Shown here in pieces: positions 7,914-15,962 of a stretch of DNA of 36,309 nt (the stretch's first letter is position 1; each line of letters starts with the position of its first letter). The stretch covers positions 1 through 36,309 of the forward strand of contig NZ_FNDK01000026.1 of NCBI RefSeq assembly GCF_900099605.1. Reading direction: 5' to 3'. The stretch comes from Alteribacillus persepolensis (lineage in GTDB: Bacteria; Bacillota; Bacilli; Bacillales; Marinococcaceae). Both the position numbers and the translations under genes were made by a program. The notes under the pieces are model-generated. The model saw only the letters and a list, made by a program, of their open reading frames with translations, searched no databases and was not told the DNA's origin.

Positions 7914-9104
7914 CTAGCTGACAAATTCAATACGTTTCTGCTTCTCTTCTTCAAATCGTTCAATGAGTGGTTCACCTGCACCATGTATATTGCCAACACC
8001 ATACACCACAGTGTTCTCTAAGTATGGGTGCAGCTGATCAAAAATATCTTCTGTCTCGTAGTATTCTAAATCTAATAATTTTTCTGCTGGAATATTTCCT
8101 GCTTGATATGCTTCTGCGATAGGATTCGTTGTTTCCCCAACTAACACCAATGCTTTCATTTCAATGTAGGGGAGCACATCCAAAGCGAATTGTTCTGTTC
8201 GATCTACACGGTCCTCTCGGCAATTCATAATGACAATAGAATTATGTGTCGGATAACCCAGCTGTTTGATACGTTCCCAAATGTTTAACGTAGACGATGC
8301 ATCATTGGCTGCAAACCCATTAACAAAATAAGAAGGCTTCTTCAAATCACCAAACTGGCTGATTCTCATTGCCCCAGGGTCTGCTGGTGCATTTAACATT
8401 CCTCGTTTAGCTGTTTCTTCATCAATACCCAGCGCCTCAGCCACAGCTAATGCTAAGGCTGCATTTTGAGGAAATACCATGTATTCAAATTCTCTTAAAT
8501 ATTCCTCTGAAATCCTAGATTCATCAGCTACAATAACCTCTGTGTTTCTTTCTGCAGCTATCTCTTTGTAATAGTCAACATATGGACTCTCCGATACAAC
8601 TAAGTGGCCATTGTACGGAATCGTTGCAGTAAAAGCCTCAGCTACTTCATCAAGAGTTGGCCCCATTACGTCCATATGGTCTTCAAGAACATTGACAATG
8701 ACTCCCACATTTGCTTGCAGCATGTCTTCTTGAAAAATTACTTGATAATCAGGATTTACTGCCATGCATTCACTAACCAAAGCTTCCGTTTCAAGTTCAG
8801 CTGCTTCACCTACTACCTCTTTTTGTTCTCGAATGTTTGGTCCTTCAGGGCGGCGTTTTATGGGTTTCTCCTCATCTTGAAACCAATAAATCATTCTAGC
8901 GGAGGTTCCTGTTGTTTTCCCTATTGTTTTTTTGTCTGCTTCTTTTAGTATCCCAGTAGTAAGACGAGTGACAGTCGATTTGCCTCGGATTCCATTAATG
9001 TTCACACGAATAGGTATGGAATCAATGTTTTGTAAGTGTCTTCTCTTCTCTATGACTCCAATAACCACAATCACAACCGCAGACAATGAAATCAATAAAA
9101 TCAT
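7914..9104 (-). CDS. capB: Poly-gamma-glutamate synthase ATPase CapB/PgsB
   Basis: 396 residues, the usual length. An N-terminal membrane segment (residues 2-18) is followed by an amide-ligase (Mur-like) ATP-binding domain with P-loop NGIRGKST at 37-44, KTTGTSAR, and VNVLEDHMDVMG, which carries metal and substrate contacts in this family. It forms the gamma-amide bond between glutamates using ATP. The ATG at 9104 follows GAGGTGA. First gene of capBCADE; its promoter should lie in the AT-rich sequence beyond 9104. A TATAAT on the minus strand at 9318-9313 is the best -10 candidate, without a good -35. Confidence 0.96.
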   Translation of the reverse strand: MILLISLSAVVIVVIGVIEKRRHLQNIDSIPIRVNINGIRGKSTVTRLTTGILKEADKKTIGKTTGTSARMIYWFQDEEKPIKRRPEGPNIREQKEVVGEAAELETEALVSECMAVNPDYQVIFQEDMLQANVGVIVNVLEDHMDVMGPTLDEVAEAFTATIPYNGHLVVSESPYVDYYKEIAAERNTEVIVADESRISEEYLREFEYMVFPQNAALALAVAEALGIDEETAKRGMLNAPADPGAMRISQFGDLKKPSYFVNGFAANDASSTLNIWERIKQLGYPTHNSIVIMNCREDRVDRTEQFALDVLPYIEMKALVLVGETTNPIAEAYQAGNIPAEKLLDLEYYETEDIFDQLHPYLENTVVYGVGNIHGAGEPLIERFEEEKQKRIEFVS

Positions 9105-10144
9105 CGGCTGTTCACCTCGGCTTTACGTCCAGCTTTCTCCACTCCTTGCATCACAAACAGGGCTCCTTTCTCAATTGTGAAATACAATGCAGAAGACTTG
9201 TACATATGCATAGTAACTGAACTGCCTGGTATTCTGTAATCAGACTTTTTTACAGAAAAGTTTTTTCTAAATATTTTTAATAATTAGGTCTTTTCCTTAT
9301 TAGAATGTTTCAATTATATTTCATTTTAAAAAAACCTTAATAAACGGCTACTGTGTTCCGTGTCTTAACTATATTGTTCCATCTTCCTTCATCATGCTTT
9401 AATAACAACAATAAAGAACATTGTGTTTGGAAACCAGCTCACGTCATAAACAACAGCATATTCATTCGTTATTTTAACTAAATATACAAAGATGATTTGT
9501 TGGTTGACATGGAGATTATTCGAGCATGATTTCCTTGTTAAGGTTGATAATATAATGGTTTCTCTCTTTCACAAGACAAAAATCCAATCACACTCACCTC
9601 TCCATGCAAAGCGGTGATATGCAAAAAATATACTGCTTCAACATCCAATTTTCACCTTCTGTAAACAGAAACATTGAAAATTAATATTTTTTAATACACT
9701 GTTAACTGTTTTTGCAACATTTTACGCCTTATTTACGCTTTTAACATCGTATGTAGTTCATAACAGCTAATACATTTTGCACAGTTGCATAAAAAATAAC
9801 CAAAAAAAGAGATGATTTTTTGATATAAAAAGACACTTTTTGCCGTATTCAATTTGGTAGATGTAACAAAATGGCGGGGAATCAAGCGGTGTTTTTTTAT
9901 CACAGAGGATAATGAAAGGTTATTACTCAAGACAGTGCTTATGAAAAAAAATTATTCGATTATGTTCTAGAGTGAAAATTTTTCTGCACACCATTACTCT
10001 AACTTCATAAACCTTTTGAAGTAGTGTCGATGTCAATCATAAAGAGCTTATTGTTATGGATATGGCGGGAGAGCCGACTTGTAAACGGGAGCCGTTATCA
10101 ATAGAATTGAAGTTTCCTAAGGCGAAGTGATGGCTACTAAATAT
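9105..10144. other. Long AT-rich intergenic region upstream of capB
   Basis: About 1 kb with no gene I can support. It should contain the capB promoter and leader. A GC-richer patch at about 10060-10130 has two small hairpins (including AACGG-GAG-CCGTT) and short open stretches, but no recognisable RNA family. Frames around 9800-9960 look weakly protein-like but have no ribosome binding site or start codon. Confidence 0.4.
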
Positions 10145-10188
10145 AAAAGAAATACAGTTGATGTATGAACATCATTTATATTTCTTTT
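10145..10188 (-). terminator. AT-rich hairpin at the end of the small-protein gene
   Basis: AAAAGAAATA (10145-10154) pairs with TATTTCTTTT (10179-10188), with GATG/CATC pairing inside. It overlaps the stop codon (10176-10178) of the 64-residue gene. The low GC content of the stem makes it a modest terminator. Confidence 0.45.
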
Positions 10189-10370
10189 CTTCCATCAATG
10201 ATTTCAGCGTGGATGTTTCTGGCGGCTTTATTCAAATTCAACATGTTCTCTTCCGCTTGCCCAGCGTTTTTTGCCTTCAATATTTTATACTCGCGTTTTC
10301 CTTTCCATGTGAAATTCACTTTGTATATATTATCTTGATTATTCTTTTTAAAATTTTTTATCTCTCTCAT
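10176..10370 (-). CDS. Small basic protein of unknown function
   Basis: 64 residues, soluble, rich in Lys and Asn, with KVNFTWKGKREYKILKAKNA followed by a probable helix (GQAEENMLNLNKAARNIHAE). I do not recognise the family. It is judged real because the ATG at 10370 has a well-placed AAGGAG site, the composition is protein-like, and the gene ends at a hairpin. It is isolated: capB starts more than 1 kb away on the same strand and the M14 peptidase gene diverges from it. The alternating charged/aromatic N-terminal half suggests a small beta-sheet fold; this is a guess. Confidence 0.62.
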   Translation of the reverse strand: MREIKNFKKNNQDNIYKVNFTWKGKREYKILKAKNAGQAEENMLNLNKAARNIHAEIIDGRKEI

Positions 10371-10492
10371 CTTTTATTCTCCTTTTCTTTCAATCCATAT
10401 TTTATCCTATTCCTTTCATCTTACCTCAAGCTAATTCATGGTACAAATGTTTCAATTAAACATATTAGCGTATTTTGGCCTTTTCTTCGTTC

Positions 10493-10516
10493 TGACAGTA
10501 CATCAGCGTACTGTCA
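10493..10516. promoter_or_regulatory. Perfect 9-bp inverted repeat, candidate operator
   Basis: TGACAGTAC (10493-10501) and GTACTGTCA (10508-10516) flank a 6-nt spacer in the 279-bp divergent region between the small-protein gene and the M14 peptidase gene. No U-tract follows, so an operator for a dimeric repressor is more likely than a terminator. A TATAAT at 10564-10569 is a possible -10 for the peptidase gene. Confidence 0.5.
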
Positions 10517-10649
10517 CATAAAACGTATGATTCAATTTCCAATCAATGCATATAAGACTAATGTATAATTTTACAATTTTTAGGAGGTTTATTGATATTA
10601 CTTTTGAATAATTTTTATGTAAGTAAGTTTAAATACAGGAGGAATTTAT

Positions 10650-11711
10650 ATGTTATGGAAAGGAAAACAGATGAAAGGATTGATTGCTTCTCTCGTTTTG
10701 TTCCTGGCAGCTATATCTGTATTATCTGAGTCAGCCAGTGCTGTCAGTAGTGAAACCAATACAAGCAGCGATCACCAGTTATTAAAAATCGAGAGTTTAA
10801 CAAGCCACGAGGAGATGACTTCTTTGTTAGACAAACTGGACCAACAAGCAGACCACATTTCCGTTGATGTTATTGGGGAATCGGTAAAAGGGCGTGAACT
10901 TTACCTTGTAGAGGTTGGAAAAGATGACAGCAATACCAACAAGCCAACTATACTATTTTTAACCCAACAGCATGGTAATGAAGCATTAGTTACAGAATCT
11001 GCTCTTGAAATTATTCAGGAGTTTTCAACTACGAATAAAAGAGTAAAGCATTTATTAGATCATGTGAACATTCTTATTGTACCGCGGTTAAATCCTGATG
11101 GAGCCCAAGGGGATGTTGATTGGGACACGTCTAATTTGTATAGGGATGGTGTACAGACTCGCAATAACGCGAATGGAATTAATTTAAACCGAACGCATAA
11201 TTCATTGTCTCAACCGGAAACAAGAGCATTGCACAAAAACGTCCTTCAAAAATATGATATCGATTATGCAATAGATTTCCATCACCAAATAGCTAACCGT
11301 GCTACAGCAGATGGTGAGCTTGTAACTGGGGCTATACTGTTCCCAACAAATGAAAACGTACAAGAGAAAGTCCTTGATGATTCTAAAAAAATTGGAGCTG
11401 TCGTGTATAACGCGATAAGCGATGAAGATTACAGTAATTTAGCACGCTATGCAAGTGATAATACTTACACTTCCATAGCTAGAAATAACTTTGCCGCAAA
11501 TTACGATATTCCTACACTCCTTTTTGAGAACAGGGGACTTTCTGACTCCATCAACAAATCTTCCATATTAGAACAAAGAGATAGTGACAGACTCATTGAA
11601 CAAGGAAAAGATGCGATGATGGCTGTTATAGAAGCAGCTGCCGATGGTTCAATCGAAACTGCTGATACAAGTGTTTGGGAATCTCTGCCCGAACAATATA
11701 CAATAGAATAG
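10650..11711 (+). CDS. Secreted M14-family zinc carboxypeptidase
   Basis: 353 residues. A signal peptide (about 1-31, ending SASA) is followed by a single M14 catalytic domain: Zn ligands His108 and Glu111 in QQHGNEA, third ligand His211 or His212 in DFHHQ, substrate-binding PRLNPDG (145-151) and NLNRTH (178-183), and the probable catalytic Glu293 in LLFENRG. M14 enzymes remove C-terminal residues or, in the MpaA/ENP1 branch, cut gamma-D-glutamyl bonds in peptidoglycan. The ATG at 10650 follows AGGAGG with a 7-nt gap. Exported and close to the polyglutamate genes, it may trim gamma-linked glutamate or wall peptides, but nothing in the sequence proves the substrate. A second SD-like AGGAGG at 10582-10587 lies upstream. 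Confidence 0.85.
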   Translation: MLWKGKQMKGLIASLVLFLAAISVLSESASAVSSETNTSSDHQLLKIESLTSHEEMTSLLDKLDQQADHISVDVIGESVKGRELYLVEVGKDDSNTNKPTILFLTQQHGNEALVTESALEIIQEFSTTNKRVKHLLDHVNILIVPRLNPDGAQGDVDWDTSNLYRDGVQTRNNANGINLNRTHNSLSQPETRALHKNVLQKYDIDYAIDFHHQIANRATADGELVTGAILFPTNENVQEKVLDDSKKIGAVVYNAISDEDYSNLARYASDNTYTSIARNNFAANYDIPTLLFENRGLSDSINKSSILEQRDSDRLIEQGKDAMMAVIEAAADGSIETADTSVWESLPEQYTIE

Positions 11712-11752
11712 TCATCAGTTGATCTCACAGACAACGACAAACACACCGGGTT

Positions 11753-11808
11753 GAGCTGTTGTTCCCCTTCAATTGTTTGGAGCTGTCCAATAATTGGAGG
11801 GGCAGCTC
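11753..11808. terminator. Imperfect hairpin between convergent genes
   Basis: GAGCTG (11753-11758) pairs with CAGCTC (11803-11808), with CCCC/GGGG and CAATTG/AATTG pairing inside. It lies between the convergent M14 and YeeE/YedE-like genes. There is no clear T-tract, so its function as a terminator is uncertain. Confidence 0.35.
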
Positions 11809-11875
11809 ACATATGTTCATGATGCATCTGTCCCTTTTGGAGACGATGGCAACATAAAAATGAGAAGTCCTCTGT

Positions 11876-13111
11876 CTATTTCCTGTCTTTTGAACCGGCC
11901 TGTATGAACTGCAGGCGCTTCTCTAGAAAATAAGCGGCATACGTGCCTGTTACGGCCAAAAAAGCCCATATCCACGCGTGTAAACTAAAAGAAGCAATAC
12001 CGCTGAAATAAGCACCGATGTTTGCGCCAAAAGAAATGCATGCTCCATACCCCATGAGACAGCCGCCAAGAAGAGCTGTCAGGCTGATATGCAAAGGAAC
12101 CTTTCCAAAACGCACGAGTCCGCCCAATGTCAAAGTAATAGAAGTTCCTATCAATACTCCCATATTCAACACACTTATTTCATGTAAAAATACAGACTCT
12201 AATAGGGAAGACATCGGTTCTTGTTCTCCCCAGTATCCCCATTCTTTTACAGGAACCCCCAGACTTGCTGCCATTTTAGCCCCCCACAATGTAAAGGCAG
12301 CCGTTAACTTCCAAGGCTCTCCCTGAATAATGAAAACAAAAGCATTTAACAGACTTAAAAGCACAGCCCCTGTCCAGAGAGGCCAGGATCCAAAAAAGAT
12401 TTTCTTCCAACTGACAGCACTCGGCAGTGCAGGAAGAGCAGGAGGACGCTTTCTTTTTTTATATACGTAGGATCCGGCAGCTATCATAGCAAACATTGTC
12501 ATTTGCACAAACCATGCTCCAAAATACCCTAAAGGTGTATCCAAGGCAATCGAAACATTGGGAATGGAGGGAAATTCATTATTCCAAACAGTAAAGTGTG
12601 CTGCTCCAAGTGCAGCTCCAACTAGAAAACCTAAAACAGTGAAAACCGAAGCGGTACGACCTCCTTCTGCCCGATACATAGACGCTGGTGCAAGACCACT
12701 CCCAATTTCCATACCAAACCCAAATAAAAATGCGCCTGCCATAAGTCCCACACTAATTGGCGACAGAGCTTCAGAAGGCGTATTCCCAAACATCCCGATT
12801 TGAAAAGCTAAGACGGGAGTGAACAGCGTTGTCGCAACCGCAAGCATTAACATATGGGCACGAAGCATTTCCGTATTTCCCGTTTCCACAATTTGACGGT
12901 ACACTGATGCAAATCCAAACCGTGCATGAAATAATGTGAATCCAATTAACACCCCAAGACCACACAACAGTACAAACTGCCAGCCTGAATACGAATAAGC
13001 TGTGTAAAAGATAATAACCCCAAGTATTATCACTACAACAGTTAGGATATTCTGTGGATGTCGAAATTCTGGGACGTTCGAAGATTTTTTCCTTTCTTGC
13101 TGGACTGCCAT
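11876..13111 (-). CDS. YeeE/YedE-type membrane transporter lacking the usual cysteines
   Basis: 411 residues with about ten membrane helices and two halves showing the family pattern: RFGFASVYRQ near 64-72, GAFLFGFGMEIGSG near 126-139, and LMGYGACISFGANIGAYFSGIAS near 352-374. YeeE/YedE proteins include thiosulfate importers that pass sulfur along conserved cysteines. In the versions I know, the first half reads GGGC and the second GCNIGA; here these cysteines are Leu140 and Ala363, while Cys351 and Cys358 are present nearby. The substrate may therefore differ. The ATG at 13111 has a GAGGCGAG site. It stands alone, with no TusA or rhodanese gene beside it. Confidence 0.82.
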   Translation of the reverse strand: MAVQQERKKSSNVPEFRHPQNILTVVVIILGVIIFYTAYSYSGWQFVLLCGLGVLIGFTLFHARFGFASVYRQIVETGNTEMLRAHMLMLAVATTLFTPVLAFQIGMFGNTPSEALSPISVGLMAGAFLFGFGMEIGSGLAPASMYRAEGGRTASVFTVLGFLVGAALGAAHFTVWNNEFPSIPNVSIALDTPLGYFGAWFVQMTMFAMIAAGSYVYKKRKRPPALPALPSAVSWKKIFFGSWPLWTGAVLLSLLNAFVFIIQGEPWKLTAAFTLWGAKMAASLGVPVKEWGYWGEQEPMSSLLESVFLHEISVLNMGVLIGTSITLTLGGLVRFGKVPLHISLTALLGGCLMGYGACISFGANIGAYFSGIASFSLHAWIWAFLAVTGTYAAYFLEKRLQFIQAGSKDRK

Positions 13112-13359
13112 TTTTCTCGCCTCTTTTCAGCCATGATATGGCTGCTTTTTCAAGTAACCTGCCCTTTATTCCTTTCTCTAAATCAGAGGTTATGTGTATT
13201 ACGGCTATTTTCCCAATATGCTTAGGGACTGGGACAAAAGGATAGGAACGACAGAATAATCCAAATGATTTATTACAATCAGTCCGGATTATCTGTTTAG
13301 CATATTAATTTCTATCATGGCTCCATCAACATCCTTCGCTCTCCACGGGCCCGCCTTCA

Positions 13360-13456
13360 ACTTGGTAAAGAAAAGCCTATGACCAAGTGGGTCTTCGGCT
13401 CGTGCTTCGACGTACAGGACGTGTTAGTGTCGGCGCTGGCCACACGATGTGGCTGT
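13360..13456. repeat. GC-rich structured repeat relic
   Basis: A GC-rich block in AT-rich DNA between the YeeE/YedE-like gene and the hydrolase. CTTGGT (13361-13366) can pair with ACCAAG (13382-13387), and GCCACA can pair with TGTGGC near 13438-13453. It contains ACAGGACGTG, the complement of the CACGTCCTGT words repeated in the element at 29411. This looks like a related member of a Bacillaceae interspersed repeat family. The rest of the 462-bp gap holds nothing I can identify. Confidence 0.5.
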
Positions 13457-13573
13457 ATGGGTTTTTAATCAATCCATATTACCTCTTTTCAATAAGATTC
13501 CCTGACACCAAATGAAACACTTTTATCAACGCATATAAATGCTTGTCTTTTTTCATGCGCACTCTTACCTTAT

Positions 13574-15244
13574 TTAGGCATACGGTGAAATCGGCAAGAC
13601 AATGTGAGATGGGCAGCTCCCACCGTGATAGATAGTTTCATATGCCGCCTTTCCATGTGACGCTGTTTTGGTTGTTTTGCCATTATTGAGATTCACATCA
13701 AACATTGGGGCGTTGCTGGCAGCGATTTCTACACGTATTTTATGTCCTGTTTGAAACCGGTACGCTGTATGATTAACGTCCATTTTCACACGGACTTTCT
13801 CGTTTTCTTTTACAGACTCCCGATGAAAACTGTCTACGATGTTGTAGGCTTTTCCATTCGGTTCCACATCTGAAATGCGCACAAATAAATCTAAAAGAGG
13901 AGAAGGCGAGGCAGCCCAAATTTCTGCGTGTATCGTGCCTAATATATCGATATCATGTGTTAATGTTTCACTTGTATAGACCAAAATATCGTCTCTATCT
14001 TGAATATCCCCTTGGTCAAACATCCCCGATTCATGGCCAGCAATCAGTACGCCGCCGCCATGTGTTGGGACAGGATTGGCTGGATCCAGCCGCAGAGAAT
14101 CTGTCGCTTGATTACCGCTTAATGACGTTGTTAATGCACCATCACCGCTGCGGCTGTTCGCAGCTCCCTTACTGTGCAAATAGTAGGTTTTTTCCTCAAC
14201 CGGTGATGGCGGCCATCTGTCATAGTTTTCCCAGCGCTTTTGTCCCATCAAATAAAGGTGAACCGGTTTTTCTATTGTATGAGGCTTGCCTTTTAACCAA
14301 TGATTAAACCAGAGAATATGCAATTCGGTAGGATCTTTTATATTATCTTTTCCAATCTCGACTTGTGCATTGTCAAAATACTTGCCGCCAGCCCGTCCTG
14401 TCATCTCCTCATGTGTCCATGGCCCAATCCATAGCATTTTTTCTCCCCCATAGGCTTGGTAGGCTTTTAATGTCGGCTTTAATAACGAATCAAACCAGCC
14501 TCCTATAAACAATGCCGGAATCGAGACATCCTTCAGCTTATCAATAACATTCATTTTTTCACGGAAGGAAGCCGGCACACGCTCATTGATGACATCAAAA
14601 AAGTAAGAGTTCGGACGAAGATCTTTCATTGGCGTCCATTCATTAGAAGGAGTCTCATGAAGCCACTCTGGCAGTTGTTCTATATACTGATTTACCTGCT
14701 CAGCTTTTGGGTCGTTGTTTCGCTGTAATTCATCTTGCACCATGGAAGCTAACGTCCACGTTTTGATATTGCCGACACTGCTTGGTCCGCTTCCCCCACT
14801 TAACATATCGGCCCAAGGATCAGCCATCGTCATTACTGGGGCTACAGCCTTTAAAGACGGCGGGAATGCAGCAGCTGCTGCTAATTGAGTAAAACCGTGA
14901 TACGACATTCCAAATAAGCCTACCTTGCCATTGGAATAAGGAAGAGAAGCTGCCCACTCCACTGACTCGTAGCCGTCATCTGCCTCATGAATAAACGGAT
15001 AAAATTCTCCATCCGATGCGAAACGCCCGCGAACGTCCTGTAAGATAACCACATAACCTGCCTCTACCATCCTTGGAACATGGAGGTACTCATCATAGTA
15101 GCGGGGGGTTTCCTTATCATAAGGCAGCCGAATCAACAGCACTGGATATACCCCGTCTTTTTTCGGGCGGTACACATCTGCACGCAGGACAGTACCGTCT
15201 GTTAACTGACATTCCACATTTTTTTCTATCAAAGGTTCATTCAT
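13574..15244 (-). CDS. CocE/NonD-type (S15) alpha/beta hydrolase
   Basis: 556 residues, typical length, no signal peptide. An N-terminal alpha/beta hydrolase domain has nucleophile Ser114 in GMSYHG, DVRGRFASDG (70-79), Asp252 in GGWFDS and His278 in GPWTHEE. A C-terminal beta-rich domain (from about residue 345) has the GHKIRVEIAASNAP signature. This family includes X-Pro dipeptidyl peptidases, cocaine esterase and amide or ester hydrolases. It follows the OpuC-like genes on the same strand, separated by a terminator. The neighbourhood suggests an ester of carnitine, choline or betaine as substrate; that is inference only. The ATG at 15244 follows AAAGGGG. Confidence 0.85.
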   Translation of the reverse strand: MNEPLIEKNVECQLTDGTVLRADVYRPKKDGVYPVLLIRLPYDKETPRYYDEYLHVPRMVEAGYVVILQDVRGRFASDGEFYPFIHEADDGYESVEWAASLPYSNGKVGLFGMSYHGFTQLAAAAAFPPSLKAVAPVMTMADPWADMLSGGSGPSSVGNIKTWTLASMVQDELQRNNDPKAEQVNQYIEQLPEWLHETPSNEWTPMKDLRPNSYFFDVINERVPASFREKMNVIDKLKDVSIPALFIGGWFDSLLKPTLKAYQAYGGEKMLWIGPWTHEEMTGRAGGKYFDNAQVEIGKDNIKDPTELHILWFNHWLKGKPHTIEKPVHLYLMGQKRWENYDRWPPSPVEEKTYYLHSKGAANSRSGDGALTTSLSGNQATDSLRLDPANPVPTHGGGVLIAGHESGMFDQGDIQDRDDILVYTSETLTHDIDILGTIHAEIWAASPSPLLDLFVRISDVEPNGKAYNIVDSFHRESVKENEKVRVKMDVNHTAYRFQTGHKIRVEIAASNAPMFDVNLNNGKTTKTASHGKAAYETIYHGGSCPSHIVLPISPYA

Positions 15245-15270
15245 AAAATGGATCCCCTTTCTTGCAAATC

Positions 15271-15307
15271 TTAAAAAGACAGCACCTGACTTGCGTCAAG
15301 GTGCTGT
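15271..15307 (-). terminator. Terminator after the OpuC-like operon
   Basis: ACAGCACCT (15279-15287) pairs perfectly with AGGTGCTGT (15299-15307) around an 11-nt loop. On the minus strand it is followed by CTTTTTAAG. It lies just beyond the stop of the last permease gene and separates the transporter from the S15 hydrolase. Confidence 0.88.
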
Positions 15308-15311
15308 TGAA

Positions 15312-15962
15312 TCAAGCTGACGATTTAATTGGATGAATTCTGCGCTCAATCCATCCCATCAGCAAGTCAGCAATAATTGCCATAAGTGCCGTCGGAATAG
15401 CACCAGCTAAAATAATAGCTGTTCCGTCTGTGGCATTTGTACCACGCATTATAATTTCACCCAGCCCGCCGGCACCAACAAATGCACCAATTGCAGCAAT
15501 ACCAATTCCTACGACAAGTGCTGTACGAAGTCCAGCCATTATCACACTAATAGCAAGTGGTAATTCCACCATGCGTAAAAGTTGAAAACGTGTCATTCCT
15601 GATGCATATCCGGCTTCAATAATCGTTTTATCTACTTCTTTCATACCAACGTAGGTATTTTGAGTGATAGGAAGAATTGAGTAAAGCATGAGTGTAACAA
15701 TGACCGTCGTTGACCCCAGTCCCATTGCAATCATCAACACTGCCAGCGCACCGAGCGCTGGAATTGTTTGAATCATGTTTCCAGCTGCCAGCACCCAGCC
15801 GCTTAACTTACTGTATTTAGAAATCAAAATGCCAAGCGGAATGGCAATGATCGCTGCAAAGAATACACCATAAGCAGCCATGAGAAAGTGACGATAAAAC
15901 TGTTCCCAAATATAACCGCTATTTTGCGAAGCATACGTAATCAGCTGTTCTAGTGTTTCCAT
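15312..15962 (-). CDS. opuCD: OpuC-type quaternary-amine ABC transporter permease (second permease)
   Basis: 216 residues, about six membrane helices, BPD_transp_1 fold. The EAA-loop region reads EAGYASGMTRFQLLRMVELPLAISVIMAG (about 116-144), which docks on the ATPase. It resembles OpuCD/OpuBD permeases for glycine betaine, carnitine and choline. The ATG at 15962 shares one base with the stop of the binding-protein gene (TGATG), or a GTG three bases earlier may be used; translation is coupled either way. Last gene of the operon. Confidence 0.9.
   Translation of the reverse strand: METLEQLITYASQNSGYIWEQFYRHFLMAAYGVFFAAIIAIPLGILISKYSKLSGWVLAAGNMIQTIPALGALAVLMIAMGLGSTTVIVTLMLYSILPITQNTYVGMKEVDKTIIEAGYASGMTRFQLLRMVELPLAISVIMAGLRTALVVGIGIAAIGAFVGAGGLGEIIMRGTNATDGTAIILAGAIPTALMAIIADLLMGWIERRIHPIKSSA

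Noticed and set aside
9733-9930. 65-codon minus-strand frame and an overlapping plus-strand frame near 9800-9960
   Set aside because: No ribosome binding site, only a TTG or no start, and no recognisable motif.
10055-10135. Riboswitch or group II intron end in the GC-richer patch
   Set aside because: Only small local hairpins are visible; no known riboswitch core or intron domain V/VI pattern could be matched.
10158-10568. 136-codon plus-strand frame rich in Phe, Leu and Ser
   Set aside because: It lies opposite the small basic protein gene, has no ribosome binding site, and its composition reflects the AT-rich antisense strand.
10582-10740. Leader peptide starting at a TTG behind the AGGAGG at 10582-10587 and overlapping the M14 gene
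   Set aside because: The 4-nt spacing is poor, the frame runs into the peptidase gene out of frame, and nothing in its sequence suggests a functional leader.
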